Shown: positions 1 to 12,240 of the stretch, in pieces
How positions within the stretch are numbered: position 1 is the first letter of the stretch
How the letters are laid out: each line of letters starts with the position of its first letter
Source: Platerodrilus igneus
Taxonomy: Eukaryota > Arthropoda > Insecta > Coleoptera > Lycidae
DNA: 64,000 nucleotides
Assembly: GCA_036346225.1 (NCBI GenBank)
Contig: JARFIW010000995.1
Coordinates: forward strand, 3,187,716-3,251,715
Reading direction: 5' to 3'
Made by a program: the position numbers and the translations under genes
Notes under the pieces: generated by a model
Databases searched by the model: none
What the model saw: only the letters and a program-made list of their open reading frames with translations
What the model was told of the DNA's origin: nothing

Positions 1-60
1 CAAACAATATTTCAACAGCAAAAACCTGTGTACCAAATTCTTAAAGCATTATTTCTTAAA

Positions 61-282
61 TCAAGAAATTAAACAACAACTATTATAACTAATATGAATG
101 GAAGAAAAACCTACTATCGATATAGTACATCCAGAATCAAATAAACCTAAACTATCTATATCAAACAACTTTACTATCACATATGGTCGATTATCACCAG
201 ATTCTTCAATAAATAACGAATCAGTCTTGGGTTGTGAATTAGTATGACAAAAATTTTTACTACACTGAACCAATCTGACCAA
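61..282 (-). pseudogene. Retrotransposon aspartic protease fragment
   Basis: A 73-codon frame carries the run RPYVIVKLFDIDSLGLFDSGC followed by TISIVG. This has the layout of a retropepsin N-terminal half: a beta strand, then hydrophobic-hydrophobic-D-S-G with a following hydrophobic strand. D-S-G is the catalytic triplet (the D-T-G variant is more common). Such proteases cut the Gag-Pol polyprotein of LTR retrotransposons and act as dimers. The frame stops soon after the motif, and no flap or second-half residues can be followed, so it is a fragment. It reads in the same direction as the PBS and LTR at 607-1086. Confidence 0.6.
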
Positions 283-606
283 TCTTTTTTACTAAAATAA
301 TTCTTCTGCTACCAAATCATAATGGCTGCCTTTTGAGAAGGAACGGCCATTTTAAAAAATTTATTATGACAACCTAAAAGTATTTTATTTCTTGACCAAC
401 TCAATGTTGATATGACAAAATATTTCTTTAATGCGAATCAAACCTGTTGGGACATTCAAATAACTAACGCTTAAAAGACTTGAGGTTCCAGACACGATAT
501 AAATCCTATGAAAATTTATAACCAAATTAATTTTGAGTTTACCAACTAAACCAACACATTAAGTGATATTGAAATAACTTATTTTTACAAATCGAGCACC
601 AACAAA

Positions 607-750
607 ATCGAGCCTCACACGTTGTGCGCCAGTGAAACATAGTTTTTTTTTTCTCTAATTGGTTACAAGGCTAGCCCCACGTTGGGCGCCAGTGAAACAT
701 AGTATTTTTTTCTCTAATTGGTTACAAGGCTAGCCCCACGTTGGGCGCCA
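607..750 (-). repeat. Triplicated tRNA-Lys-type primer-binding site
   Basis: Three units spaced 60 and 59 bases apart each hold an LTR-end-like motif (GTTTCAC on the minus strand) joined to a primer-binding site. On the + strand the two LTR-proximal sites (674-691 and 733-750) read GCCCCACGTTGGGCGCCA, the exact 3' end of animal tRNA-Lys including CCA. The distal site (612-631) is diverged but retains extra T-loop-like bases (TCGAGCC) upstream. The unit also includes an AT-rich spacer with TCTCTAATTGGTTACAAGG. Only one PBS is needed for minus-strand priming, so the triplication is unusual. Confidence 0.85.
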
Positions 751-1086
751 GTGAAACTTAGTAAAACTTTATGGTTTCACTCCACTACAAGTGAAACCTA
801 CTTTTTTCTTTTATTTAATTTAATTATGGAGTGAGTCAATTAGTGAACAAAACCTCGGTGGACCCACGAGCTTTACTATATTCGCGGCTTAGTCTGGGAA
901 TTACCCCAAGGGTGAGCAATGAGTTTGGGCGTGGATATAGGGTGGGCTCGACTACAAACGGGAAACAAAAAAAACGTAAATGGACGCCACTGCATCTATA
1001 TAGACAATAAACAAAACTAAAGTATCCTACAGGAAGACGCAGAAACCTATAGGATATAATGATTACCAAAAAACATACAAATTACA
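751..1086 (-). mobile_element. 5' LTR of the Gypsy-type element (approximate outer edge)
   Basis: The sequence immediately beyond the proximal PBS must be the end of the 5' LTR in minus orientation. The outer edge is placed at TGTAATTTG (minus strand, ending at 1086) because LTRs usually start with TG, but no second LTR is in the window to confirm it. The reading frame within it (836-1069) has no similarity I recognise and is taken as chance. Confidence 0.5.
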
Positions 1087-2950
1087 ATAAGCACTACCTC
1101 TGGAAACCTCTTGGACCTCTGCTCCAGCTTCTGCGATGTCGGACCTGCAAGAAAATGTCACACAAAAAAAAATAAAATATAAGACACTGTTTGTGCCTTA
1201 CAACAACAAAATATTTCGATCTTTATAGGCCGATTGGCCTGAATTCAAAATCTCAACAACGCCTTACCTATGAAAAAATTCTCTACTGGAAATTACTTAT
1301 TCCGTTTCTATTACCTGGTACTGTATCAACTTTTTTCTACATTCAAAATTTTGCTGATCTAATTTGGACAATGTTAATTTCAATTAGTGAAATAAAAAGA
1401 CGAAGGTATTAATTCAAAGTTTAATTTAAATGTAATTCTCTTTTGTTGCAAAAATTATTTATAAAAATTTAATAATCAATATATAATAAGTTCCAAAATT
1501 TCTTAATGTGTTTCTCTATAATCAAAATAATCAACATAAAGTAAGTTTCAAAATCTCTGAATTTGCTTCTCTACATAGAGAGGTCTTAGCATTTATAAAT
1601 TATTTAATACAGTCGGGTTCTTAAACATCCATAAAACAGATCTGTTCTGGCTTACAAAATTTCTCTAAAGAACTTGTTACATAAACAGTTCATATGGCTT
1701 AAGCATTATATGAAATTAAAGAAAGTCAGTTCAACATATGTTAGAAGCAGCTTAGGTATTCTACTAATCACATAACATATTGCAAGTAAACATCTTTCAA
1801 TCAAAAGTGAACTTTATACTTATTTTTATCAATTAACATGTGCATTATATACGTGCTTTGAATAACAACTTTTAAATTATCTAAAGGTTCAAAATTCCTC
1901 TTATAAAAAATTTTGTTCTGAACAAAAGTATTTGACCTATTAAATTTCTAGGGTATAATTTTCAAACTGATTTTTACGTGAGATTTGAGCATAAACATAT
2001 CTTGCAAAAAAATTTGACATTTACATTCTTTAACAAAAGTTTCTTAAGATTTGGTAAACGTTGAATCAAAGCTTTGACCGTAATTAGTACGTAAAATTAA
2101 TTCTCAGTAAATAGTTTTATAAGTACCTGATTGATTTTGTCTTAATTATACAACGGTGATGCTGATAAACGTAGTAGACCAACTAAAACACATAACATTC
2201 CATCTCCTTAAAATTTAGAAAGATACGAAATATGCCTTTACTAAATGCAATCCCTCGGACAGCTTCAAAATAAGTAATTTCACAATACACAACCAAATTC
2301 CAATCTCATTGTCAAGCGTGTTTCCTAAATGTGCTAGGGAAATTGAACCATCTATTAATTTTATATAATGCTGGTTAATTACACAAGCCTCACCACTAAT
2401 GGACCTCTATCTTCACATGTTGTTACGGCTCTTCTGCGGTAGAGCTATTCTCAGCCTCCACCTGCAAACAAGGCTCTTCATTTTTCAACGAAGCGTACTT
2501 CTTCGTAGTTGCTTGCAAGATGGCCGCATTCCTTGCAAACACCTTAGTTATCGCGTCACCTTACGCGCAGACGTTGTGTCTAGCAATTGCACAAGTGGAC
2601 TTCAGAACGCCTGTAGCTTATGCAACTCAAGTTACGTATTTGCGGATATCAGAAGCGTAGGAGTCACCATTAAATACTCCGTATAGGTGAAAATAATGTA
2701 AAAGGAAAGAGGTGTTCTTCCTTATAGTAAATCAAACTATTTAACGATTTCACGTTAATAACAACGGCTAGAACTGTTTTTCTTTAGAGATATTTAATGT
2801 AACAAAAATTTTGTTACACCATCAGTAAAGACATCTGGCCGTCTAGTCACATTAACCTGTTTTCTTGTTTTATTTGGTTGCCGTTAGGAGACTTTATGAC
2901 ACAGGTAGCAAAATTTTAAAGGTCGATGAACACATTAATTAAAGCGATGC
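1087..2950. other. AT-rich DNA without a recognisable gene
   Basis: No coding exon, RNA gene or transposon end could be supported here. One interval, about 2399-2690, is clearly less AT-rich than its surroundings and is open in two + frames, but neither translation resembles a family I know. It may be a remnant of an old element. Confidence 0.4.
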
Positions 2951-4560
2951 CTATAGAAAATATATTTGGGACTTTGAGTTGTTGTAAGAAAGAAAAACAA
3001 AAATGCCGCTAAAAAATAAGATATTTCGTGACTGATCTGAAGAGAGCGTGCTTTCAGTTTCTATTAAAAAATTAGTAGAGTGTAATAAAGCTTTGATACA
3101 CAACATTCCCGCAATATAGGCTAAAAATGATGCATTTGTAGAAAAGCTGGATGCCTCGTTTAAAAGCTTAAACTTAAACAAGGTTTGCTCTAATGTGGCG
3201 GAAATGAGTTCACACACATTGCAAAGACTGAAAAGCGAAAAAAACGACATTGGTAATACGAAAGAAAGACATGAGGCGAACCATCTGATAAAAGGCGCGG
3301 TTTGTCTGATATAAATTTGTTTAAAGAGTTAGGAGGTCGCAATTTAATTTTTTGGGCCCTGTGAACAAAAAATCCTGTAGTTTTCATTAACGAACTGCAA
3401 GAAATATTTGTCGAAGCGGGAGTATGTGTGGCAAATAGGTTATGCTAGCTATCAAAGCCTTCAGTGGTCATCCGCTGACTGGGCATCAATTAAAACGGAC
3501 TGTTTTGTGAACTTTGAACATTTAAAAATTCCATTTTTAAAGAGATACTGGAGCTCGGATAAGCGGCGTTAAGTATTTGTTAATTTGAAATTCGGCCAAT
3601 ACAAATCGAAATTCAAAGTGGATTTATTTTATGAAGATCATAAAGGAATCAATGTATTTAGATGATCAGTTTTCGGAATTTGAAATGGTGAAGTTGATGC
3701 ATTCCCACTTCGTTTTCTAAACGAAATGGGGAATTTTTAACGGGGGTAAAAGAATATCCTAGGAATTTGAATGCTATGATAAATACTGAGGTGTCTTAAA
3801 TAGTAGTAATAATAGTCAAAGTGAACGCAGAAATGTAAATCATGAAAGACATTCGAGCACCCGAAAGACCTTGGAGATATCAAAGGGAAAGTGAAGGAAA
3901 CAGAAATAATACTGAACCCGCACAGCAAAGAGAAAGTGGAGGAAACAAATAATACTAAACCCGCGCAGGAACGAGAAAATTAGGGAAATAGGTATAATAC
4001 GGAACCCGTACTGCAAAGGAAAATTAATTGTTTAAAGCAAGTAGGGATACAAGAGGTAGGTAGAAAGAATAATAGGCACTAAATAATTGGGATAGATCAC
4101 GTAAATACGTTATTCGCTCAAGATAATACGGAGGTAATACAAGAAAGTGATGAAGAAAAAGAACAAGTACCTAATGTGATGCCTATAATTGATGTGTTCC
4201 TTGAAATAGTTCGTACCTCAATCTCGATAGACAATTATCTTGTATATCGCAAAATTTTTAAGAAGATATTCAGAAAGGTATATCTAAAATTCCAGTTTTA
4301 CCAATAAGCAATACTTAGTCATTAGTGCGCTGTGGCAATAGAAAAAGATCAAACAACAGGTTCTGCTCGAGTTCAAGTTGGAGGGGGAATGTTTGAGTTT
4401 GGGTGTATTGTGGTGCCATACGGAATGTCATTCTTGGCTGCGATTGGTTGGCGTATCGCAAGGTCAGCGTTTGTTTTGTGTCACGGAGTCTATCGGGGAA
4501 ATCCTCCGATCATGCCAGACATATAAAATTTACACACAACAGAATTTAATCTAAGGAATT
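2951..4560 (+). pseudogene. Decayed Gypsy-type gag and protease region
   Basis: No frame is long, but short blocks around 3480-3570 read like Gag: CFVNFEHLKIPFLKRYWSS matches the pattern of the Gag at 45841-45890 (YQDFENKFLQHYWSD). Around 4130-4500 there are blocks compatible with a protease/linker, just ahead of clear reverse transcriptase sequence. Stops and shifts are dense, so this is an old dead copy, related to the family in 25-50 kb but much more diverged. The left limit is uncertain. Confidence 0.45.
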
Positions 4561-4842
4561 TGTATAGCAGAGATTAATGTGCAAACTGGGAAGAAATCTC
4601 ATAAATACGACGAAATATGTCAATTGAAAACAATTGGAACATTATTTCAAAAATAAGGAATTCGGTTGACAATGCTGAGATGTTGGGAAGTAAGGATAAG
4701 GATATCTTGTACAAGCTACTACTAAAATTTTCTACATCTTTTTCAATTAAAAAACGATGGCAGCCCGAGTGACTGCGTCGATGCAAGATTTTTAAACAGG
4801 CAAATATAAAAGGATTGTGTGATACCGCCAAATGCGTCGTAA

Positions 4843-5687
4843 TTGCTATACCGTATTCTTCAACGTGCTATCTTCAGCAATTTAGATCTGTGCATGTCTT
4901 ACTGGCAGGTACCTCTTTTTGAACATCACCAGAAGTGTACGGGTTTTCAATTTTTAGAGGCAACTTATGACTTTAAAGTATTACCTTTTGGTCTAGCTAC
5001 TTCTGTCGTTTTATTCAGTACTAAAATCAGTTTAACGCAAAGATACGCAGAGGTTTGTCATCCTATATGTAGGCGACCTATTTACTATTGCGAAGTCCCG
5101 AAGATCAAATTTTCTATATCAAAACTATTTTTAAAAAATTAGATCTTGTGGGTGTTACTTTAAAGTTGGGAAAATGTGTATTTGCACCAAGAGAAATCCA
5201 ATTTGTGGGGCATATATTAACATAGGGGGGGGGGGGGGTATTAGTTTGACTCAAGAAAGAATACGAACAATTCATGATTTCCAGCATCCTCCTAATATTA
5301 AAGCTCTAAGAGGTTTTCTGGGGCTGGTTAAATATGATTCGCTATTTGTTGAAAACTTTTCCGATTTAGCGAGTGGATTAAACCATTTATTAAAGAAGTC
5401 GTCGCAATACTCCTGGTTTCATGAAGAGTATTAGGTATTTCAGAATATGAAGGACGCTTTTTCATAGATCGTAATGTTGTCATCCGGATTTGACACTCTC
5501 GTTCTATATTGGGGCTGATGCGTCCTGGTACGCTATTGGTTCATGTCTTTACCAAGTTACTACAAAACCAAAAAGTCATTTCGTCGCATTTTATTGGAGA
5601 ATGCTTCGAGGAGCAGAGCTTAAATACTCTGTTGCCGAAAAAAAAGTTTTAAGCATTATTCGCCGAAAACGTTTTCCATTAAGCTAA
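4843..5687 (+). pseudogene. Decayed Gypsy-type reverse transcriptase and RNase H
   Basis: Three broken frames follow pol order. 4843-5142 holds the palm entry FSNLDLCMSYWQVPL followed by TGFQF and FKVLPFGLATS, equivalent to the usual L-D-L-x-x-G-Y-x-Q-I and P-F-G-L blocks. 5174-5434 holds the RT thumb/connection motif ALRGFLGLVKY. 5490-5687 holds the RNase H start GADASWYAIGSCLYQ and an ELKYSVAEKKVLSII block. The catalytic YxDD segment between the first two frames is disrupted. A run of twelve G at about 5226-5237 lies inside the RT. No integrase follows before the younger element starts at 5922. Confidence 0.85.
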
Positions 5688-5921
5688 GTAATTTTTCGTA
5701 TATTTATTTCTTAATTTTTGCTTAAGAATGCTATCTTGTATTAGTGATGAAAACATAATTGTGAAATAGAGCAAAGACTTTCTATATTAGTATTTTTCAC
5801 AGTCAATGTAAGAGTAATATTTCCAGTGTTGTTGTAATTAAATATATTGCAATTACCTAGAAGCGTGATTAATATTAAGGTAATTTAATATTTGATTTGG
5901 AAAACATCTTTTCAGTAAGTA

Positions 5922-7384
5922 TGTGATTTGAATATTTACCTACCGCGCGAGGGTATCCAATAAATGGGAAGGACCTCTAACACTATAGTACCCTCACGTT
6001 TCGGGACATTGCCTCGCAAGCTGATGCAGTCGGTGAGAAGGAGAGGTTCATTAAACAACAACACACTAAGACAAAATTCCAATTGTTTTATTAAACGGCC
6101 TACTAACTAACTTAACCTAATTACATATGCATACAAAATTATACAGTAATTAACATTATTTACAATAGGGCGCCACCATGGGAATTAAACGGCCCATGGA
6201 CCGATTGCGGTAATAGCTCTCGTCGCACTTTGTTCGTGGCGATGAACCAAGATTGCAGGACAGAAAATACTTCACTTCACAGGGGCAAATCTTATAAAGT
6301 CTCCGGCTAGCACAAACACAACTTAACTAAACAATTCTAAAGTCCTTATTTTATGAATATTAACAACAGTTCTGGATGCAAACACCCCAATACATATAAT
6401 TAATTAACGCTACCGCAGTCTACTTAACTTGCATACTGAAACGACCTTCCTTTAATCACGGGGTCATCAATGACAGGAAAAACATGACCTTCACACGGGT
6501 CAAATAGTACAGTAACGAAATTCGTGGCTTAGTTATTACAAGCCTCGGACAACGTCGAAACACAATAAAATAAGAAACCCTTCAAAAGATGCGGCTTTTA
6601 ACAATAACCTAACGGGATTAAATTACTGGAACGGGGCTTTAACCCGAAGTTGTATGCTATGAAAGTCGACAGATATTGTATTTAAACAAATAAATGACTT
6701 ATGATGCATAACACAGCCTTGAGTTCATAGTAATACCATATATAATAATTACTTACTCAGAGAAATAAACTAACTTTGAACATAACGGCACGCACTTGAA
6801 TTCAGAGAAATAAAACACTTACTCAATCTTGCAAGTCCGCGAGCTTTAGACTACAACGCGTCTGGAAATAAACAACGCCGATTGCCACCGGCTGGCATCC
6901 TTATATACATTTAAGTTAATTGAAAAATAACCCGTTTTTTGGCTCTCATACTCGGCTTAGGATACGTCGGTCGTAAATCTTTAAGAATAATTAAACTGCA
7001 AATTGCCCTAAGATAGCCACACAAGTAGATCTCGGAACCAATTTTAGTTGGGTAGTCCGCTAATTGAAAAATTGCTTCCGACCACCCTGATATAAATAGA
7101 ATCCTAAAACATGATTGACATCTAATCATAGATAGCAACTAATCTGACATGTGTAGTGCCTTTGAAGTAAAGTGCCTTTAGAAAAATTGATTAACTCTTG
7201 GATTAGACCTTCCTGGAAACTTCGCTAGGACGCTACTTGGGTAGTCTTGCAACCGTTACAATTACAGACATATTTATGTTACCAGACCTTCATTCTAATA
7301 ATTAGAATGCTAAAATTAAACTAGAAAATAACTATTTTTAGAAATCATAGAACTAATTAGAACGTATTAAAACAGTATGTTACA
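5922..7384 (-). mobile_element. 3' LTR of the Gypsy element
   Basis: This 1,463-base repeat matches 12241-13714 almost throughout. In element orientation it starts TGTAACATACTG right after a purine tract and ends with CA next to the AGTA duplication. It contains no gene; the frame at 6911-7138 recurs in the other LTR and looks non-coding. Confidence 0.93.
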
Positions 7385-7402
7385 CAGCCCCCCTCGAAAA
7401 AT
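7385..7402 (-). promoter_or_regulatory. Polypurine tract of the Gypsy element
   Basis: On the minus strand the bases before the 3' LTR read CGAGGGGGGCTG directly followed by TGTAACATAC. A G-rich purine run at this exact place is the primer for plus-strand DNA synthesis in LTR retrotransposons. Confidence 0.85.
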
Positions 7403-7558
7403 TGAAATTGCTCTTAGGAATTTCAAGCAAATTGAAATAAAATAAATGTAGAAATTAACACATCCAACCGCAATTATGTTTAATCCAACTGAGTCTTTTC
7501 AGAAAATTGGCGGAAGGAAAAAATAAAAAAATTGGAAAAATAAAATATTAGTGAGGTT

Positions 7559-7795
7559 TTAGGTCTTGGACGTGGAACACCCTAGCGGTTTTCCGTCCAT
7601 AGAAGATAGTCTATAAGTGGTAGAACCTAAAACTTCCATCACCTTTGCTTCTAGGAACTTTGGGGCTAATTTTTTATTGAAATGTTTAGAAGCATCTGAT
7701 AATATAAAATTGCGCTTCCACACTAAATCCCCTACTTTGAAATTTAATGGTCTGCGCCTTAAATTGTAAGAGTGCGTATTACGTTCATACGCCAA
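7559..7795 (-). pseudogene. Gypsy integrase C-terminal (GPY/F-type) segment
   Basis: A 78-residue frame follows the integrase core after a break near 7800. It contains YNLRRRPLNFKVGDLVWKRN, then LAPKFLEAKVMEVLGSTTYRL, the SH3-like C-terminal module that many Gypsy integrases use to bind DNA. It belongs to the same polyprotein as 7808-9013, separated by one in-frame stop or shift. The tail ends shortly before the PPT, leaving no room for env. Confidence 0.8.
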
Positions 7796-7807
7796 ATGTA
7801 TGTTTTT

Positions 7808-9013
7808 CTAAACTTCTTTAAAGATGGGCGATAATTCATTGAGGTCTTGAACCAATTGTTCTCGAGTATCAATTGCTAGATCCTCTGGATTTAAATCCTT
7901 TAATTTATTATAGAATTCCCCGGTCAGAGGAACCGTGCGTCCAAAAGCTAAAAATGTTGGGGAATATATTGTGGATTCATGAACAGCATTACGAAGCGCA
8001 TGGGCAATTTTGTGAATATTATCGTCCCAATTCTTCTGAGAATCTTGAATATAACTGCGAATGGCAGCTCCAACTACCTTGTTAACGCGTTCTACATAAT
8101 TAACTTGAGAATGGTAGCTGGCGTTAAACCAAACCGAAGGTATTTTATAATTTGTCATGAGATTGGAAAATAAATTACTTTTAAATTGAGGGCCATTATC
8201 TATCATACAAATTTGAGGTACCCCATATACCAAAAATACAAAATTTTCCAGGTTATTACAAATTTGTTTTGTTCTGAATTTTGTAAACCAGTCAGTAACA
8301 ACTAAAAGGTAAGTATTCCCCAATTTCGAGCGCGGAAAGGGCCCCATTAAATCAATCGACAAACATTGAAACGGAAATGAAACTTTTTTCTCTTTGCCCA
8401 TAAAACCATAATGGTTGAACGTGCTGGATTTGCTTTGGCAGCACGTAACACATTTACTAATGTATTTAGAAATATATGACCGCATTTTGGGCCAGTAATA
8501 GAGCTCTTTGATTTTTGTATATGTTTTAAATACACCCAAATGGGCCGAAACTGGATCATCATGGCATTCTTTTAAAATTTGTGCACGGCATGATTTCGGC
8601 ACTACTAATTTCCACTCAATTAAATTGGCTTTGATATTCAAATTATTCGGAATAAACTTATACATTTTATCATTTTCTACTCTCCAATCGGGATATAGAT
8701 CTGGCTTTTCCTTAATATTATTTAACATGTTTTTGTACCAATCCTCGACCTCGTCTAAAGAAAAATTTAAAGAATCAATAGCATAGGCTCCACTAGGAGC
8801 TCGGGATAATGTATCTGGTACCACATTAAATTTACCCTTCCTGTGGATAACTTCGAAATCAAATTGTTGGAGTTTCACACTCCATCTAGCTAAACGTCCC
8901 GCAGGATCTTTTAAGTTGTGGAGCCAAATTAAAGAATGATGGTCTGTAATGACCTTAAAATGAGTTCCTTCAATATATGGTCGGAATTTTTGAATAGCAA
9001 AACACACCGCCAA
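7808..9013 (-). pseudogene. Gypsy RNase H and integrase core
   Basis: The 401-residue frame starts inside RNase H (HFKVITDHHSLIWL; chromosome-side strand nick and RNA removal during reverse transcription) and runs into integrase. The zinc-binding HHCC module is visible (HDDPVSAHLG ... CVTCCQSK near residues 148-190), then the DDE catalytic core: LSIDLMGPFP (first D), MIDNGPQFKS (second D) and NYVERVNKVV (E). The spacing of the last two fits D-35-E. Catalytic residues are intact. The frame is cut from the upstream RT by a break between 9013 and 9245 and from its C-terminal module at about 7800, so the polyprotein cannot be made as it stands. Confidence 0.9.
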
Positions 9014-9244
9014 AAGTTCCCGTTCTGTGACTGAATAATTTTTCTCCGCTGAATTTAAACTGCGAGAAGCATAAGCAATTACATGTTCTTCGTCTCCTTC
9101 TCCCTGAGTTAAAACACAACCAACGCCGTAATTTGAGGCGTCACATTGTAAAGAAAAAACTTTCGAAAAATCAGGACTCCTTAAAACAGGAGCCTATGTA
9201 AGAACATCTTTAATTTTTTCAAACGAAATAAGAGCCTCGTCCGT

Positions 9245-9763
9245 CTATTTAATCGCTTGCGATTTTTTCTTTCCCTTTAATATATCATTGATAGGTGCTA
9301 TAATTGTGGCAAAATCCAAAACAAAACGCCTATACCAAGAGCACATACCGGTGAAACGTTTTATTTCCGTGGCTGTCTTGGGTTGAGAAAAATTTACAAT
9401 TGCGTCAATTTTTGCTGGGTCAGTTCGGAGACCATCTTTATTCACAATATATCCCCGATATTGTAACTCTGGTTTACAAAACTCACATTTTGAAATGTTA
9501 ATAGTTAAATTAGCGCCTTTCAACTTCTCATACACTTCGTTCAGAATTCTAATCTGCTCTTTAAATGTGCTTGAAATAATAATTATATCATCTAAATAAA
9601 CAAATACCGATTGGGATAATGAAAAATCAAAAATAGAGTCCATGAGTCTCTGTAATGTGCTTGGAGCATTGGCCAAACCCATCGGCATTACATTATATTG
9701 AAATAATCCGCGCCTTGGGACAGTAAAGGCTGTTTTTTCCTTGCTTTCGTCACTCAAGGGCAA
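9245..9763 (-). pseudogene. Gypsy reverse transcriptase core
   Basis: The 172-residue frame contains the palm: TVPRRGLFQYNVMPMGLANA, the catalytic box VFVYLDDIIIIS (YxDD, here YLDD), the GYIVNKDGL strand and the thumb block IKRFTGMCSWYRRFV. This enzyme copies the element's RNA into DNA, primed by a host tRNA. The first catalytic aspartate block (LDL...) lies upstream in a broken stretch between 9763 and 9929. RNase H follows after another break (about 9013-9245). Confidence 0.9.
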
Positions 9764-9928
9764 TTGCCAGAAGACTTTTTTTAAATCGATTGAACTGAGA
9801 TATTTCGCATTGCGTAATCTATCAAGAATGTCATTTACAAACGGAATGGGATACGCGTCTTTTTTTGTAATTGAATTTAATCGTTTAGCGTCAAAACATA
9901 CACGAAATTCACCTTTGCTTTTTCTTTA

Positions 9929-10513
9929 CTAACAGCATGGGGAGTTCCACGGGCTATTGCTTGGGCTAATAATGCCTTGTTCAAGCATCGCATCAATTTC
10001 TTTATTAGCATGTTCCAGCATCGCCGGTGATAATGGGTAATACCTTTGTTTAATTGGTTCAACGTCTTCCGTTATAACATGATGTGAAATTTTAGTGGTT
10101 CGGCCTAAGGTAGGACGATCCAGGGATTGAAATAAAGAAATAACATTGTTTAATTCAAATTTCTGGTCTTCATTTAAATCGGCCATAACTTTAATGAAAT
10201 TTAATTTATTCGTTTCCGCCGAATGAGCATAAAATTCATTTTTTGAAAAATCTACTTTCAATTCAAATAATTGACAAAAATCAATCCTTAACGTTAGGGT
10301 ACACTCTATTGAGTCGGAAACTAAAACATTTAAAGACCGAGTAACCCCGTTTATAGTCAAGGGCAAATTAATTGAACCTAAAATTGATTGTGAAGTGCAA
10401 TCTGCGGTTGTTAATATAGACGTCTTTACATTTCTAATTAATTCTAACTTATATTTATCCAATAAACACAGACCATGTCTGCCTAAAATAGAGGTATTCG
10501 CCCCGGAATCCAA
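9929..10513 (-). pseudogene. Gypsy protease and start of reverse transcriptase
   Basis: The frame begins at the protease active site DSGANTSILG and continues through a beta-rich half with ILGSINLPLTI and TLRIDFCQLF. It then enters the RT N-terminus: ISHHVITEDVEPIKQRYYPLSPA and MLEQGIISPSNSPWNSP, where SNSPW is a strongly conserved Gypsy RT signature. The frame stops just after this signature, so RT is broken there. The protease N-terminal strand extends upstream of the listed start in the same region (10513-10600). Confidence 0.85.
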
Positions 10514-10654
10514 CAGTGCGGTATAAGTTTCCTTAAATAACTCGATATTAATATAAGGTCTTGTATCACCTTTTACTTTATAAAAATTTGAAAAACTTTA
10601 GATGCTTTACAAAAATTTTTAACTTTTACTAACCACTCCGACCACGTCTTTTTG

Positions 10655-12069
10655 TCAGCAGCAATAGGAAAATAGGAAAAGCAACGGCTGACTACGCGCT
10701 TTCCTGTCCTTAGTTTTTTGAATTATTTGAGCAGTTTGGACAATTTGTGGACGTAACGTCCCGCTGCCCACAAGAATAACAAAATATTCCGCGTTTCTCC
10801 GGACAAGTATGAAACGAGTGACCCCGTCTTTTACAGTTGAAGCAAATAGTCGAAAATTTTGCTGTGTTTTTAAAATAATTCGACACGCCGGACCAAGTAA
10901 ATTATTATTAGAAAATGAACTCTGTCGAACTTGACGTTCTAAGATAACTGGTACGTTGGCAGAATCAGAATGTTCTTGTTTAATAAAATTTGGAGGCTTA
11001 ATGTCTTCTAAAACCTTACAACGAGAAATCAAATGGGAAATGTCAGTCACTTCAACTAACGCCAGTTGCGTGGCATAAAAAGTCTGTAAATTTCTTTTAA
11101 TAATTTTTATTTGTTCCCGGACTGGAATGGCATCTTCTAATTGAGAAAATAAGTTTACCATCTTTGAAATATAAATGGTAGGTGATTCCTCGGCGCCTTG
11201 CCGTCTGGATTTAATTAACATTAAAAGATTCTCTGCATAATCGGCTGAAAGAAAATCTTGTTTTAATTTAGAAATTAATTGATCCCATGAATTTACTGTA
11301 CATCGCGTTGCTCTATACCAATCCAATGCTGAACTGGTGAAAAGATCAATAGCCCCTTCGAAAAGGTCATCTGACGAAACTTTTCTTGCAACTTGCAGTT
11401 CCTTGACGCGTTGAATAAAATCTAAAACCGATATAGAATCAGATTCACCCGAAAATTGTAATCCCCACTTGTGGATCGGGACTGATATGGTTGATTTATT
11501 CAAGGACTTAATTAGAGTACCTAAATCATTACTAGAAATCGAAACCGATGGGGTATTAATGGAAGAAACCGTTGATGCTCCAGGGCATGAAACCTCTGCT
11601 GTTGGTGTTATTGTAGGATCTTTATTACCACTAGCCAAACAATAAGAAGGGTTATCGTTAATCTCATTTTCCCCGTTTACCTGTTCTAAAATCTCAAAAG
11701 CTCTAATGCACTTAGAATGCAGTTCTTTGTGTACCTCTAAAAATTCAATATCGAAATTGACATAATTTAGTCTCTGTGTTACATGCATTAATCTCGTGTT
11801 AAGTTTAATATATTCTTTCCTTTTAGGAAAAATGGTAAAAGAATTTAAACTGTTTTCTAATTCAAAAATCTTAAGTTTCAATAATTCAATTTCGTCCTTT
11901 TGAACGATTTCAATTTTTTCATACTTAGAAAAAACATTACTGTCGACTTTCTCAACAATGAGTTTTGAACGCAAAACTTTTCGTTTTTCTAACACACTTA
12001 ACTTTGTTGGTTCAACGTTCCTAATTGAAAGCTCGTGACTCAGTTCTTAAAGCTTCCACCACATACATG
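10655..12069 (-). pseudogene. Gypsy gag with frame breaks
   Basis: The main 446-codon frame (11995-10655) has a coiled-coil-like N-terminus and the capsid-type block SVLDFIQRVKELQVARKVSS, SALDWYRAT and ISKLKQDFLSA. Two breaks are evident. At the N-terminus the frame continues upstream to ELSHELSIRNVEPTKL but is then cut by a stop next to a likely true start near 12069. At the C-terminus the listed frame is out of phase: the neighbouring frame around 10740-10870 holds two zinc knuckles (CFNCKRRGHSFHTC and a C-x2-C-x9-C-x2-C cluster) expected of nucleocapsid. Gag forms the particle and binds RNA. It is related to the Gag at 51568-52321. Confidence 0.85.
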
Positions 12070-12219
12070 ACTAAATAAAAGGTAAATGCCAACAATAGCG
12101 AAACCTGTTTCTAAATCACTAATATTAAACTGTTAATTCTGCTCAAATCTTAATAGTACTATAGAAATAAAACAATCTAAAACTTTGTCCGTGTGTTGTT
12201 TACCATATTTAAGATTTTT

Positions 12220-12237
12220 AACCACGTTAATGCGCCA
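12220..12237 (-). promoter_or_regulatory. Primer-binding site of the Gypsy element (tRNA-Lys-like)
   Basis: Three bases inside the 5' LTR, the + strand reads ACCACGTTAATGCGCCA, an imperfect match to the tRNA-Lys 3' end (GCCCCACGTTGGGCGCCA). Only one copy is present here, unlike the other Gypsy lineages in this window. Confidence 0.7.
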
Positions 12238-12240
12238 GCG

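Larger units (their letters stand above)
1..750 (-). mobile_element. Internal part of a Gypsy-type LTR retrotransposon, cut by window edge
   Basis: Read on the minus strand, an LTR end near 751 is followed by primer-binding sites and then, only about 350 bases later, by a retroviral-type protease fragment. The space where gag should be is far too short, so this looks like a gag-deleted derivative. The remainder lies outside the window on the left. Between the PBS array and the protease no long frame survives. The assignment rests on the PBS (exact 18-base tRNA-Lys 3' end) plus the protease motif. Confidence 0.7.

Noticed and set aside
2399..2686. 95-codon frame in a less AT-rich interval
   Set aside because: No recognised family, no splice or promoter support, and another frame is equally open. 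Mentioned only as composition.
5226..5237. Poly-G run as a regulatory G-quadruplex
   Set aside because: A lone G12 tract within a dead reverse transcriptase; more likely replication slippage.
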